A program made the translations under genes and the position numbers. The notes under the pieces are model-generated. The model ran no database searches and had not been told where the DNA came from. It worked only from the letters and a program-made list of their open reading frames with translations. A DNA stretch of 64,000 nt from Garcia nutans (taxonomy: Eukaryota; Streptophyta; Magnoliopsida; Malpighiales; Euphorbiaceae), in assembly GCA_947685225.1 (NCBI GenBank), contig CANTUV010000007.1:10994501-11058500 (forward strand). The letters run 5' to 3'. How positions within the stretch are numbered: position 1 is the stretch's first letter; every line of letters begins with the position of its first letter. Positions 23,521 through 34,676 of this stretch are shown one piece after another.

Positions 23521-23780
23521 AAAACCACTTGAAACCTTTTGATTATAGGTGAGAAATTTGAGTAGAGAAAGAAGAGTTTTTTTTTTTTGTTCTTAATAAA
23601 TTCGGTGGAAGAAGAAGAATAAAATTCTTAACTTACTTGAATCTTCAATTCCCCTTCAAAACCGCTTGAAATCTTTTGACTATAGGTGAGAAATTTGAGT
23701 AGAGAAAGAAGAGTTTTTTTTTTTCTTAAGGAATTCGATGGAAGAATAAGAAGAAGTAGAAGAAAATTCTTTCTTCTTTC
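23521..23780. repeat. tandem duplication, period 137 bp
   Basis: The copy starting AAAACCACTTGAAACC at 23521 recurs at 23658 (AAAACCGCTTGAAATC), followed in both by GTGAGAAATTTGAGTAGAGA and a T-run. Confidence 0.85.
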
Positions 23781-23861
23781 TTTCATCCTTATCCTCTTAT
23801 ATATTATTATTATATCTTTAAACCTCCACTATCCATTTTCTTTTTTCTTTTTTTTTTATAC

Positions 23862-23890
<29 letters not shown>
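23862..23890. repeat. (ATT)n microsatellite
   Basis: About ten ATT units. Confidence 0.95.
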
Positions 23891-23892
<2 letters not shown>

Positions 23893-23941
23893 AACAACAA
23901 CAATAACATCAACAATAGTTTTTAAAATTATAGATGTTATA

Positions 23942-25594
23942 TCCTGGCTGCAATATAGAGGAAAAATTAGTTAATCCTTAACACATGTTAATTAAAAAAA
24001 ATGAAAACATAGTATCCAACATGCATTTCAAAGAAATTAGTTTAATGTTTCCAAGTCTCATCACTAGTCTTCTCCCACCAACACCAGAACTTTTTTTTGG
24101 TATAATTAAAACATTTTACAACACCTGCAATCAATAAAAAATTAGGTCAACCACTAAAATCCCAAATTAATGAAAAATTAGCAAATTAATAATATACAAT
24201 GGAATGTTATAAAAAGGAAAAGGGGACATACACACAAAACTAACCCCATTAGTAGAGAATTAAAGTTTTCTATAGAAAGCCCTAATTCACCATGCAATTG
24301 CGATGATTCGAGTAGATGGAATGAGTTTACGAATGAGGGTTTGAAGGATTTCAAAGGAAGAAAGTAATGAGATTGATCTCTAAAAATCATTCAATATTGG
24401 GACAAACGATTTGGGTTTCCACACACCATCAATTGATTTTTTGTTCATTAGTGAATTGGGGTTTAGGCTTTGCAATCGACATGTACTAGAATTAATTCTA
24501 GTTTTCAAATAACCAGGAATCAATCGAGATTAGGATTCAAACTTAGTATTTTAGACAAAATTGAGAGAGATTTGGGAAATAGTCAGATGAGAGAGAGAGA
24601 GAGAGAGTGTGTGTGTGTTAGATTAGAGAGATTCAACAAACTTTTTTTTCACTTATTATGTTAATTCCCCACACGTGGGGAATATGACATGGGATATATA
24701 TATATATATATGTATATATTTTAAAGTTGGTTGTCACATGGTGACATATGGCAGCTATGTTAGGCGTAGGTGGCCGGAAAGTAAGCATAGAGATATTATT
24801 AGGATAAGGGCAAAATTTGGATGATTTTATTTTTAGAAAATAAAATTTAAGAACTTCAATGGGACAAAGGTAAAAAGTTCAGGGACAATTGGTATAAATA
24901 AGTCATTATTTCGACATATTAGAATTAAACACTATCCAATAAATTTACTAAAAATGTACAATAAAATAATAATAATGTACCAACCTTTGGGACATATATA
25001 TATATATATATTTAAATATATAGATGTATTTGAAGTGATTTTGAGTAGAAGTATTAAATAATATAAGTGATGATACAATATTTTTAAATTGATTTAATAC
25101 ATTAAATTTAGATTTTAAATAAATTTTTATTTGATTAAGAATTTTAAGTGATTTATTATAAAATATTTAAAAATTAATTAAGTGCTAATTTTTTTTAATT
25201 TGAATAATACTATTAATATTGATTAAATACACATTTTTAGTCTAATAAAAAATTTATTCATGATTTAATTATTAAAAGAAAAATATTTTTTTATATCTTG
25301 AAATTAAAATTCAACATCTTTTTTTTTTACTAATTAAATGTGTGCAAAAAGAAGAGTTCTATTTTTATTTTAGGAAAATTACACTCTTACCATATTTTTG
25401 AATTTTTTTTTACTAGGATTGTTTTTTATCATTTTCAAGAGTGTTTCTTTTATATTTATTTACCAGATTCTTGTTATTTCTTTCAAAATTACAAAACTTC
25501 ATTCTTCCTTTAATCATTCATTTCTTCTCCATTCGAATTGACTTAGCTTCTTCATCTTCTTCATCAGTCACCAATGGTAATAATAGCATTCGCT
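23942..25594. other. no supported gene; several microsatellites
   Basis: AT-rich intergenic DNA with (GA)n(GT)n at about 24589-24618 and (TA)n at about 24697-24711 and 24995-25010. Short frames present look random. Confidence 0.55.
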
Positions 25595-25603
25595 CTCTCA
25601 CGC
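25595..25603. repeat. left 9-bp target-site duplication of the MITE (CTCTCACGC)
   Basis: Identical to 25785-25793. Confidence 0.88.
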
Positions 25604-25784
25604 GAATAATTATATGCTACAACCGTTGTAGCAATAAATGCCTACAACGGACCAATGAGATTTTTACACGTTGATTAAATGCCTACAACGGACTAATGAA
25701 ATGAATCATTTAATCAACGTGTAAGAATCTCATTGGTCCGTTGTAGGCATTTATTGCTACAACGGTTGTAGCATATAATTATTC
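25604..25784. mobile_element. 181-bp fold-back MITE, Mutator-like
   Basis: The arms 25604-25681 and 25707-25784 are reverse complements over 78 bases with a single mismatch, joined by a 25-base loop. The ends are GAATAATTATATGC...GCATATAATTATTC. The element is flanked by a perfect 9-bp duplication, CTCTCACGC, the length produced by Mutator-like transposases. Each arm holds a smaller palindrome, GCTACAAC-C-GTTGTAGC. The loop repeats the arm word CCTACAACGGAC. It has no coding capacity, so it would depend on a transposase elsewhere. Confidence 0.88.
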
Positions 25785-25793
25785 CTCTCACGC
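25785..25793. repeat. right 9-bp target-site duplication of the MITE
   Basis: CTCTCACGC, identical to 25595-25603. Confidence 0.88.
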
Positions 25794-26439
25794 CACATGG
25801 TGATGCTCCTCTTTCTCCATCGACACTGTTATTCCTTTGCCATTGTCACCGACCATTCTCTGGAAGGGAATGAGTACTTAAAAAAAACATTACAAGTAGG
25901 TGATTGAAGAGTTGGGGGTGCGGGCTTGTGAAGAAGTGTTGTTTGGCCTCTAAGCATTTTTAGGATGTACTTTATTTTATGAATTTAGATATGATTATGC
26001 GTTCCTCCAATTTTTTTTACTTTGTTTTTCTTGAGCCCCCATATTTGCTGCATCATGAATCTTGTTTACATAGCAAATTTCTAATTAGAAAAACATGAAT
26101 GAGTAGAAGAAAGAAGCATATTTATATGAATTTTACTTGAGACATGATATGCATTTGACCATGACATAATATAACAGAAGTAGAATCCACATTAGATATT
26201 GAATTTCATAGCAATAAAAGTTGGGGACAAATTAGGGTTCAATGTTGGGGACCAAATCAAGTAATTTCAAAAAGATAAATAGTGACATGTTAGTTTCCCT
26301 CTCTTCTAGAGGAAAGCCTTAACCCTCTGTGGTTTATACTATTCATCTTGCTTCCTTCACCCTCATTAGTTTCCCTCTTTAATCTCCCACCAACCCACCA
26401 TACCTCATTCACTCTAGTTTTGACTCTTCAACTAGTACG

Positions 26440-27222
26440 ATGGACCCTTTATCAAAAGACATAATTAATATAATCACAAGAACTGAATTGTTAGCCTGCT
26501 CAGATCCTATCTTGGATTTAGAGTCTAAGGTTAATTCCTTCCTCAAAGATCCTAAATCAGTTCTGGTTGGTAGGATACTCTCTTCTCCCCTTATTGGCTT
26601 CCCCACAATCCAATCCATTCATGAGAAAGCCTGGAGACTCACTAAGGGCTTCAGAATCTCTAAATATAGTTCTAACATCATCATCATCGAGTTCACATCA
26701 GCTATAGATGCCTACTGGGTTTACGAAAAGGCACCATGGAACGTCTCGGGCTCCTTGCTTATCCTGAGGTTGTGGGATACAGAGGTCATCCTTACTAAAG
26801 TTGATCTCACCAAATCCCTATTTTGGATACGTGTGCATGATTATCCTCCGAGCCTCATGACCCCTGAAAACGCTGCTAAAATTGGTTTTTGTTTCAATGG
26901 CTTACTTGAGATGGAGGAAAGGTCGAAGAAGAAAGCTGGCTGGGACGTGTACTTTAGATTTAAAGTCTTAGTGGATGTTGAGAAACCTCTAATCACTGCC
27001 TTCAAGTACATGAGCCCCTTTAACTCCTTGGAAAGAGCTAGGTTTAAATACGAGAAGTTGGGAGATTTCTGATATCTCTATGGTTTGATTGGTCATCTGA
27101 TCAACTTCTGTCAAGTTAAAGGCTCGAGTGAGTTGGGTTCTATTGGATGTAGTCGTTATGGTTTTGAGCTAAGGGCTAACAGAGGTGATAGGATATTTGG
27201 CATGTCTTCTTTCATTCCTTAA
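26440..27222 (+). pseudogene. DUF4283 / zinc-knuckle ORF1-like protein (broken)
   Basis: A 210-codon frame from ATG 26440 shows the DUF4283 pattern: WRLTKGFRISKYSSNIIIIEF, then APWNVSGSLLILRLWD, FWIRVHDYPP and RFKYEKLGDF. In this family a CCHC knuckle follows directly. Here the first cysteine position is TGA (27070-27072) and the second is tyrosine (YLYGLIGH...C), after which the frame stays open to TAA at 27220. Such proteins are common as ORF1 of plant LINE elements or as stand-alone retro-derived copies; no ORF2 (endonuclease or RT) is visible downstream, so I cannot tell which. Decayed coding sequence seems to continue to about 27950. Confidence 0.72.
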
Positions 27223-29183
27223 CAATCTTCATTAGAGAAAATTTTCAATGGTACTGCAACTCCTCTCTTGCCACTTCTGGCATCAGATAAGCGTTTGGAT
27301 CAGCTCGGAGCGATCACTGATGCACTAGAATCTAGACATGAGCGTCTTATTATGACTTCTGACATAACAGGCGGCAGACCCATTCCCCTAGTCTTGGAAT
27401 GAAACGGTTGAGTGTAGAAAAGTGGAGTTGTCAGGTGGCAATCCTCCTTCTGAAGAGCCTTCGGCCGGAAGTCCAAATCTAGGCAGACCCCAGACTCATC
27501 TTCATTTAACAGCCCATTGAGATTGAGGCCCCTTCTGGCCCAAAGAAACTAAACCCAAAAACTCAGCCTTTCAAGCCCACGTGCACAGACCTTATCCCAA
27601 GCTATATTTTCAAGAGGTCTTTACTTGATGCCAGTTCTAGAAGCCCAAAAAAGAAAGACAAATCCTTGTCCATTTCATATTGTAACCCAAAGGCCAACTC
27701 AATTTCAGGGAACACATTCTTGATCCTTCTGAAGGGCAAAAGCTTTTGGCCCTTCCACCTCTTACCCTGGAGTAATTAGGTTGCAGTCAGCCTAATACTA
27801 ACTCCCAGAAGCGCAATCCTAAGACTAAGTGGAAATTTTTGGCTAGAAATAAGCATCTGATTATTAACAGTTCCAGCCCTAAAGATTTGAAAAATGGCGG
27901 TGGTGGCTCACCTGAAGCCACCAAGGAAGCATGATCTCATTTGGGTTTATGCTTCATTGTTGCAGACGAGCCATGATTGATTGTGCTAATTTGGTCCTAT
28001 TTCTATTGCCTTGATTGTTTTGGTTTATTTATATTTTATGTTCAGTCACTCTCTTTTAGGATGTTTCTTTTTCTTTTGGACCTAGTGGCAGTGGAGGCTG
28101 TAGTAGTTGATCCGGCTAAGTTACTTATATATTCTTTTGGAACTTTGTGGTGGTCCAGTAGAAGCTACTCAATCTTCCACAAGTTGTCATTTAATATAGA
28201 CAGTCATCACCTGTATCTTCTTCCCCCAATCAATGGATTCTTCCGGGCTGATTTCTGTTTAGGGAACTGGCTCTTCCTGTCTCAAAGTTTGTGGATTCTG
28301 CTTTTACTCTCAATCCGGAGCCTCATCGAGTTTGGTATCCAAGGGTCATAATGGATTGTTGGACTTTGATAATTGATTGTATTGCACATTATTGTAGTGT
28401 AACAGTAAATGTATTGATTACTCCTTTGACTCTTTATAGATTAATTTCATGTACTTTCCAACCTAAGACTTCTATTGTTTTAGTGTTGGTGTTGTATTTG
28501 CACACAAGGTAGTTGATTGACATTCTTCTCTTAGGATATCCTGAGTTTTTTTATCAGTAAGGCTCCCCTATCCTTGCTTGAGTGTAACTTTTGTATTGTG
28601 GTTTCTTTATCTATAATATTACATTTGAAATGCTAGCAGCATGCGGGACATGGTTTGACCTATCAAGGCTTGTACTTTTTAGGGCTATATCTAAATGTGA
28701 TGCAATTTGCTTAGAGGATTTTGTTTGTAGTTTTCCTTTGATTTTATGGGAGGATTCATTGTGCTCTGTTGTGAATTCTCTTTGCTTTTCTTTCTCAATT
28801 ACATACTCATTTGAAACAAAATAAAAAATTGTATAAGGACAAAAAGTCTAATTTAGATCATATACATAGTAGATAGACCAAATTAGCTTTTAAATTTTTT
28901 TGAATCAAATTATTATTATATTTTTGTTAAAATAAGCTCAAATTAATTATTTTTTGACAGAACCATCAAGAGAGTCTAATGGTTGCTGATGTGGCTGATG
29001 TGGCAACTATTAGGATTTAATACGAATTTGAGGTTTAAATTGAATTTTAAAGAAATATATAATTTATTAATATTATCAATTATATTATTTAAAAAATTAT
29101 TTTAAAAAATAGTTTTTTAATATCAATAATTTATAATATTAATTAATAAATTTTATGATATTATACTTTATAATAAATTTACT

Positions 29184-29300
29184 ATATTAAAAATAATAAC
29201 AAATAATTATCGATTATAATAATTTATAATATTAAAAATAATTTTAATTTTACTTTAATTTTAGCTTTAATAATTTACAATATCAATTTAATTTTAACAA
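29184..29300. repeat. dispersed repeat, copy A (left flank of the Tekay-like element)
   Basis: Nearly identical in direct orientation to 41720-41830 beyond the other end of the Tekay-like element; copy A has an extra GCTTTA. Confidence 0.75.
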
Positions 29301-29537
29301 AGAGTTTATAATTTGAAATATTAAATAGTATTAAATATAATAAATTATTAATTTATGCATGCTTTTAATCGAGCATGAAGTAATAGATTAGGGCTGATCA
29401 GATCATAAGTACATATAATAATATTAAATATCTGTAAACAATATAGTATATTAATAGTATTGTCACTTTTTTGTAATAGAATTATAAAATATTTTTAGTT
29501 CCGAGATTTCATACAATATCGGATAATATTACTGCCA

Positions 29538-29538
<1 letters not shown>

Positions 29539-29581
<43 letters not shown>
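29539..29581. repeat. (ATT)n microsatellite
   Basis: About fourteen ATT units. Confidence 0.95.
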
Positions 29582-29582
<1 letters not shown>

Positions 29583-29813
29583 CTCTTAATAACATTATTC
29601 GCATATTATTAAAAGAGATTATTTGCAAAAGTGGATAAAAAAATTATACTACATATGTTGAGGATTCTAATGAATAAGAAAATTATGAAGAGCATCATAG
29701 TTTGAGTTGTATACAAGAGGGCGAAATCAATTGGCTTATAATATAAAGAATAATTACATTTTTATAAGTATTTTGTTATTATTTTACTATTATTTACGCA
29801 AATAAATTAGAGA

Positions 29814-29818
29814 TTCTT
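29814..29818. repeat. left target-site duplication TTCTT
   Basis: Identical to 41494-41498 at the other end of the Tekay-like element. Confidence 0.85.
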
Positions 29819-31989
29819 TGTCACGAACCAAACTGAGAAGCCGAAACCAGCGTAAGGCTATACCTAAGTACAACCTTATAAGTCTAATTCAAATTTATTA
29901 TTATAGTGCAAAATTACTAAGTTCAATAAATTTATTCAATAATCAAGTCATCAATAGAAATGATACTATTCAAAATCAAATTCAATAACTAAAACTCAAA
30001 CTAGATGCAAAGAAACAGTCTACTCCTTATTACAAGAAAAAGGGTTCGGACACGGTCCGCAAAAAAATATCCAGAAATCTCAATGGAGTAAAGAAAATAT
30101 GCAGATAAACCAAAATCTATAACCAACTAGAAGAACCCACAAAGAGAATGACCGAGCTCACTAAGGAATATAACTTCAACATACAAGTCAATCTATAAGG
30201 GTGTGAGCGTTATATATAGACGCTCAATAAGTTCATGAGAGGCAGAGAAACACTAATACAATTTAACAAAGTAATATATATCAAGTAACATCCACAATAA
30301 TTTCAAACATGATGGTGTATCGGGGTCTACAAAATATAACATCCTCCTCCTTCAACCATATCCAAGAACAAGTAGGCACGTGGCCCCAAGAGCAAGTAGG
30401 CATAAGCCCCAAGAACAAGATCAATATCGATATACAAAATAATCTCCATAATCACAATCCATATCCTCCGTCCCTATTAGACACACCATCGCACATTGCA
30501 AGAATATTCAATATTACATCAAGGCATTTAGCAAATAGCATACAAGTTTCTCTGTCTCCTATTCACATGCGAGGCTAGGGCAAGAAAGGATAATATATCG
30601 AAATTAGAAAAAATAATATATACGAAGGGCTTATATATATAATAACTTAGTTAGCAAATAGCACATCACAAAAAATACACATACACCCATGAACTTACTT
30701 GGTATCCAAAGAAAGCTTAGCCAAATCCTCACAACCTACTGACCTTGAGCTTCAGCTGGATTATTGCCTAAGGAAAGATAATTACATAGTCCAACAATCA
30801 ATCATACTATCTCATCTATCATGTGGGATGCAATGCATGCTATGAATGCAAAAAGACCAATACTTAACCAACAATTAACCGAGATAATCTAAAATTAAAA
30901 ACCAACCCGACTCAACTCAAAATTATAGTTCAACCCAATGGTTAAACCGATCGCACCTCAAAAATACAAAATCAATTAATTAATTAAAATTTATTAGAAC
31001 CAGAACCTCAACTCAATTTTTATAACTCATATATCAAATAATATCACATCAGTCCCTATGCAAAAATCATAATTCATACCAACACCCAAAACTGATAAAA
31101 ATTCTTAAGTAGTCCCTATAATTCAAAATTTTTCAGAAAATAATTCCATCATTTAAAAATTCTGGAAAACTTCCAGTGGCTTCTCCAACATCTAAATAAC
31201 GTGTGTGCAAAATTTCAGATTAATCCAAATTTATTTGGTCCCCCAAAAATATTTTACAACATTCTAGTTCTGTTTGAACCACTAAAATCAGCACAGAAAA
31301 AATCATCATAAATCATTCACATTTCGTTATAAAAAAATTATCCAAATAATTTTATCATATTATAGACATCAGGATGGACAACATATAAAAATTTCATAAT
31401 TTTTAGAAACCTCTAAGTCCCTCAATTTAATTTTTAAATCGGATTCATACAACCAATTACCATACTGGCAGCAGTTGAGAAATAAATTTATTTCGAAACA
31501 CAAACATTTGAACCAGGCCTCAAAATATTTTTTATAAACACCTAACATCATATCCTAAAACATATCAAAAATTCAGACCTAGATCATTTACCAATAATTT
31601 TTAAAAATTCGACAAAGTTGCTGGAATATCAGTAATCACAAGCAGTAATAAATTTTCACTTTATTAATGAATTAAAAATATAAATCAAACATGAAAATTC
31701 AAAAATAAATTTCTTGATCAAGTTTAACATCCCTAGAACAGATGACAATTGCCAGAAATTACCAGATCATTAACTTAAACTCCCAAATCAAATATTAAAC
31801 ATCAAGAACCTCCATAATCACCCTACAACTTTTTAATTATTTTTAATTAATTAAAAATCAAAATAAATCAAAAATATTATTTTCTAACACCCTAAACATC
31901 ATACAAACATCCAACAACACAAATCATGCCATGAAGTTGGAAGAAATTGAAAGAAATTGAAGAAAACTTCTTAATTTCGAAACTGCCAG

Positions 31990-32215
31990 AAATTAGAAGC
32001 CAAAAACGACGGGCTTCGGTTCCACGCTGCCATGCCGAACGACACGTGTGGCTCGCCGAACGACAACGCCTCCAGCCCGCAGCTCCGTGCAGAACAACAC
32101 GCCTGCACGCCAAACGACACCGGCTACAGCGCGAGCGCTCTGACGAAACGACAGCATCCCGATTTTTGAAGAAACATTTAATTTTTCTTCCCCTTTTCTC
32201 TCTCTGACGGCACAA
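31990..32215 (-). other. GC-rich island in the LTR, probable transcribed leader
   Basis: A strongly GC-rich stretch in AT-rich DNA, with words of the type CCGAACGACAC repeated about five times. On the sense strand it begins about 40 bases after TATAAATA, so it would lie at the start of the element RNA. Both strands contain open frames here, but they are compositional. The partner is at about 40700-40920. Confidence 0.6.
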
Positions 32216-32252
32216 TAATTTTTAGACACTTAATTGGGTGCCCTAACACCCA

Positions 32253-32260
32253 TATTTATA
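32253..32260 (-). promoter_or_regulatory. TATA box in the 3' LTR
   Basis: Reverse-strand TATAAATA; the matching box in the 5' LTR lies at 40965-40972. Confidence 0.65.
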
Positions 32261-32781
32261 CAAATTTTAGGTGGTAAATTACTAATATACCCCTAAATTA
32301 ATTTATTTAATTTAAAAATATCCTAAAACTCTTTAAAAATTCAAAAAACACCCAACTAACTTATAAAAATTCACAACCCCAAATTCAATTATTTTCAGAA
32401 TTATTTAAATTAGTTCATTAATTATTTAATTTATTTATTTAATTTATTTTATTTTATTTTAATTAAAAATTAATAAATACCCGAAAATTTTTCGAAACAC
32501 AACTCATAGCAAAATTATACTTAAAATAACCGTAACGACATTAGAATCACCAAAATGACATCAAAAACAGCAAAACAAAACTCAAAAATTTTTCGACCGC
32601 CAAAATGACCAAAATACCCCCCGAAGCCAAAAACACAATATTATACTCAAAACAAACATCTCAACACTCACATTATGAAAATAAGCACCAAACGTTATAA
32701 AATGCACTCGAATATGAATTTAAGTTAAAATTACCATTTTGCCCCTAAACTCTAATTTCCCCAAAAATCAAGAGTTTTATA

Positions 32782-32794
32782 ATCTAACCCCCTT
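32782..32794 (-). promoter_or_regulatory. polypurine tract of the Tekay-like element
   Basis: Sense strand AAGGGGGTTAGAT directly against the 3' LTR, preceded by the CGAGGACGAAATTT sequence found near PPTs of this lineage. Confidence 0.8.
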
Positions 32795-33353
32795 AAACAA
32801 ATTTCGTCCTCGAAATTTTACCCAATAACATACTCATCATCAAAACACTTTTATATTTTAAGTTATACACAAATCCGGAAAGCATAGCTCACTTAGCACA
32901 TGTTGTTATGGGTGATCAGGCCATAACCCCACAATACTAAGCGCTACAGACTGTTCCAGTTTTGCTCCAGGTTATGTTTATTATAAAATCAACAGAATCA
33001 TTTTCTTTTCAACTTCCACTCATCAACAATCATCACAAAAATTCAAAACTCAAGTATTCAAGTCAAACCCAAATCAACCAAAACCATTACTAATATAACA
33101 CTTATCCATATGATACTCATCATTCTACCAACAATCCAAACTTATTCAAGAATGACATCAGATATCAATAAACCAAGATTATTTAAAAACATCTTCCAAT
33201 AACCAATTTAATAGCAAACTATCATAAATAATACCAGACAAAACACATATACATTTATGATGTACAAAAGATATAATGATGTAATAATGATGTAATGATA
33301 TGCATGCATATAGTGCTATATCAAGACTATTAATAAACTACACTCTAACCCCC

Positions 33354-34676
33354 TTAAAATGATTTCGCCCACGAAATCAATAACGCACCTGAAGACTCAA
33401 ACAAATGAGGGTATTTTGCTAGCATGAGTTCCTCTGCTTTCCAGGTGCATTCCTCAACAGAATGGTTACGCCAAAGAACCTTTACTGAAGCCACATCCTT
33501 TGAACGTAATCGCTTGACTTGACAGTCCAAAATAGCTACAGGCTGCTCCTCATAAGTACAATCATCAGTAATCTCAATGGTCTCTGAAGCCAGAACATGA
33601 TTGGGGTTCGATACATATTTCCTCAACATCGAAATATGAAAAGTCGGATGCACAGCTGCTAACTCGGGTGGCAAATCTAGTCGGTAAGCAACATCACCAA
33701 CACGTTCTAGGACCTCATAAAGACCGATAAACCTGGGAGCCAATTTTCCTTTCTTACCAGACCGCATAACACCTTTAAAAGGTGATACTTTCAGAAACAC
33801 CCTATCACCAACTGCAAACTCCAGATGCCTTCGCTTAAGATCAGCATAATTTTTCTGTCTACTAAAAGCAGTATGGATCCGATCCTGAATTACCGGTACA
33901 ACTTGGGCATTATACTGCAAAAGATCGAGACCCTTAATACGACGTTCACCAACCTCCTCCCAATACAATGGGGTTCTGCACCGTCTACCATACAATGCTT
34001 CAAAAGGAGCCATGCCAATGCTAGCTTGATAACTATTATTATAGGCAAACTCTACCAACGGAAGATGATCTGCCCAACTTCCCTTAAAATCTAGAACACA
34101 CAATCGTAGCATATCTTCCAAGGTCTGAATGGTTCTCTCCGACTGTCCATCTGTTTGAGGATGAAAAGCAGTGCTATAATGAAGATCGGTACCTAATCCT
34201 TTCTGAAGTTTCTGCTAAAACATTGATGTAAATTGAGCACCTCTATCAGATACAATGGAAACTAGTACCCCATGCAGAGTCACAATTCGATTAATATACA
34301 ACTTTGCATACTGAGACACTGTGTACTTGGTATTAACCGGAAGAAAATGAGCTGACTTGGTCAATCGGTCTACAATCACCCAGATTGAATCATAGCCACC
34401 AGGAGTCTTTGGCAACCCGACAACAAAATCCATAGTGATTCTCTCCCACTTCCACTCGGGTAGTGGTAACTCTCTTAGTAAACCGGCTGGCTTATGATGC
34501 TCATACTTAACTTGCTGGCAAGGTAAACATTGAGAAACAAACTCCGCAACATCATTCTTCATTCCTCTCCACCAATACATCTGCTTTAAGTCTCGATACA
34601 TCTTAGTAGAACCAGGATGTATAGTGTACTTGGAAGAGTGAGCTTCTTTCAAAATCTTTTTCTTTAAATCATCCAC
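33354..34676 (-). pseudogene. integrase with chromodomain-like C-terminus (Tekay-like)
   Basis: Reverse strand, same frame as gag-pol. The H-H-C-C zinc site is HPGSTKMYRDLKQMYWW with CLPCQQVK (about 34620-34505). The DDE core shows TMDFVVGLPKT, VSDRGAQFTS and Glu in SERTIQTLEDM. A TAG at 34215-34217 (a tryptophan position in relatives) splits the core just after QFTS. The C-terminal part has GDRVFLKVSPFKGV and a chromodomain-like end (VKVLWRNHSVEECTWKAEEL), the module that in chromoviruses is thought to steer insertion to particular chromatin. Natural stop TAA at 33354-33356. Confidence 0.88.

Larger units (their letters stand above)
10064..23941 (-). mobile_element. Ty3/gypsy fragment (5' LTR, PBS, gag, protease), split by the Sirevirus
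   Basis: Read on the reverse strand, the fragment holds a 5' LTR (23941-21559), a tRNA-Met type PBS (21551-21536), the start of gag (21402-21236), the 10-kb Sirevirus insertion, the rest of gag and an aspartic protease (11178 to about 10075). It stops abruptly at the MULE remnant, so RT, integrase and 3' LTR are missing. The knuckle CFRCGSKDQYVRDC and the protease core DPGSTHSYIG point to a chromovirus-type gypsy. The gag halves are in the same orientation, and the interrupting element is flanked by a near-identical 5-bp duplication, which supports one element broken by insertion. Confidence 0.75.
21559..23941 (-). repeat. 5' LTR of the interrupted gypsy (about 2.4 kb)
   Basis: The inner end is set by the PBS and TGTAATACCC. 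The outer end near 23941 is inferred from the sense-strand start TATAACATC, which follows a pattern like the TATAAAAC start of the Tekay LTR in this window. No partner LTR is present, so the outer end is tentative. It contains CTCGACAC repeats near 22500, a tandem duplication at 23521-23780 and an ATT microsatellite. Confidence 0.6.
27223..29813. other. decayed coding tail, then AT-rich DNA without a gene
   Basis: Up to about 27950 base composition stays balanced and frames look like a degraded Pro/Ser-rich C-terminus of the preceding ORF. After 28850 the DNA is AT-rich with no coding signal. Confidence 0.5.
29819..32781 (-). repeat. 3' LTR of the Tekay-like element (2963 bp)
   Basis: Aligns over its full length with 38528-41493; in a 300-base stretch about 21 differences are visible. 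Contains a reverse-strand TATA box at 32260-32253 and a GC-rich island at about 31990-32210. Confidence 0.92.

Noticed and set aside
25441..25674. 77-codon frame running into the MITE
   Set aside because: Its end lies inside the left arm of the MITE and its start in T-rich DNA; no domain.
30309..30578. 89-codon plus-strand frame, with a near copy at 39019-39288
   Set aside because: Lies in corresponding positions of the two LTRs, antisense to the element, with no recognisable domain; conservation reflects the LTR pair, not coding constraint.
31892..32229. Open frames on both strands in the GC-rich part of the Tekay LTR (Arg/Cys/Ala-rich products)
   Set aside because: They occur on both strands, are repeated in the other LTR with changes that alter the products, and arise from stop-poor GC-rich composition in the probable leader.
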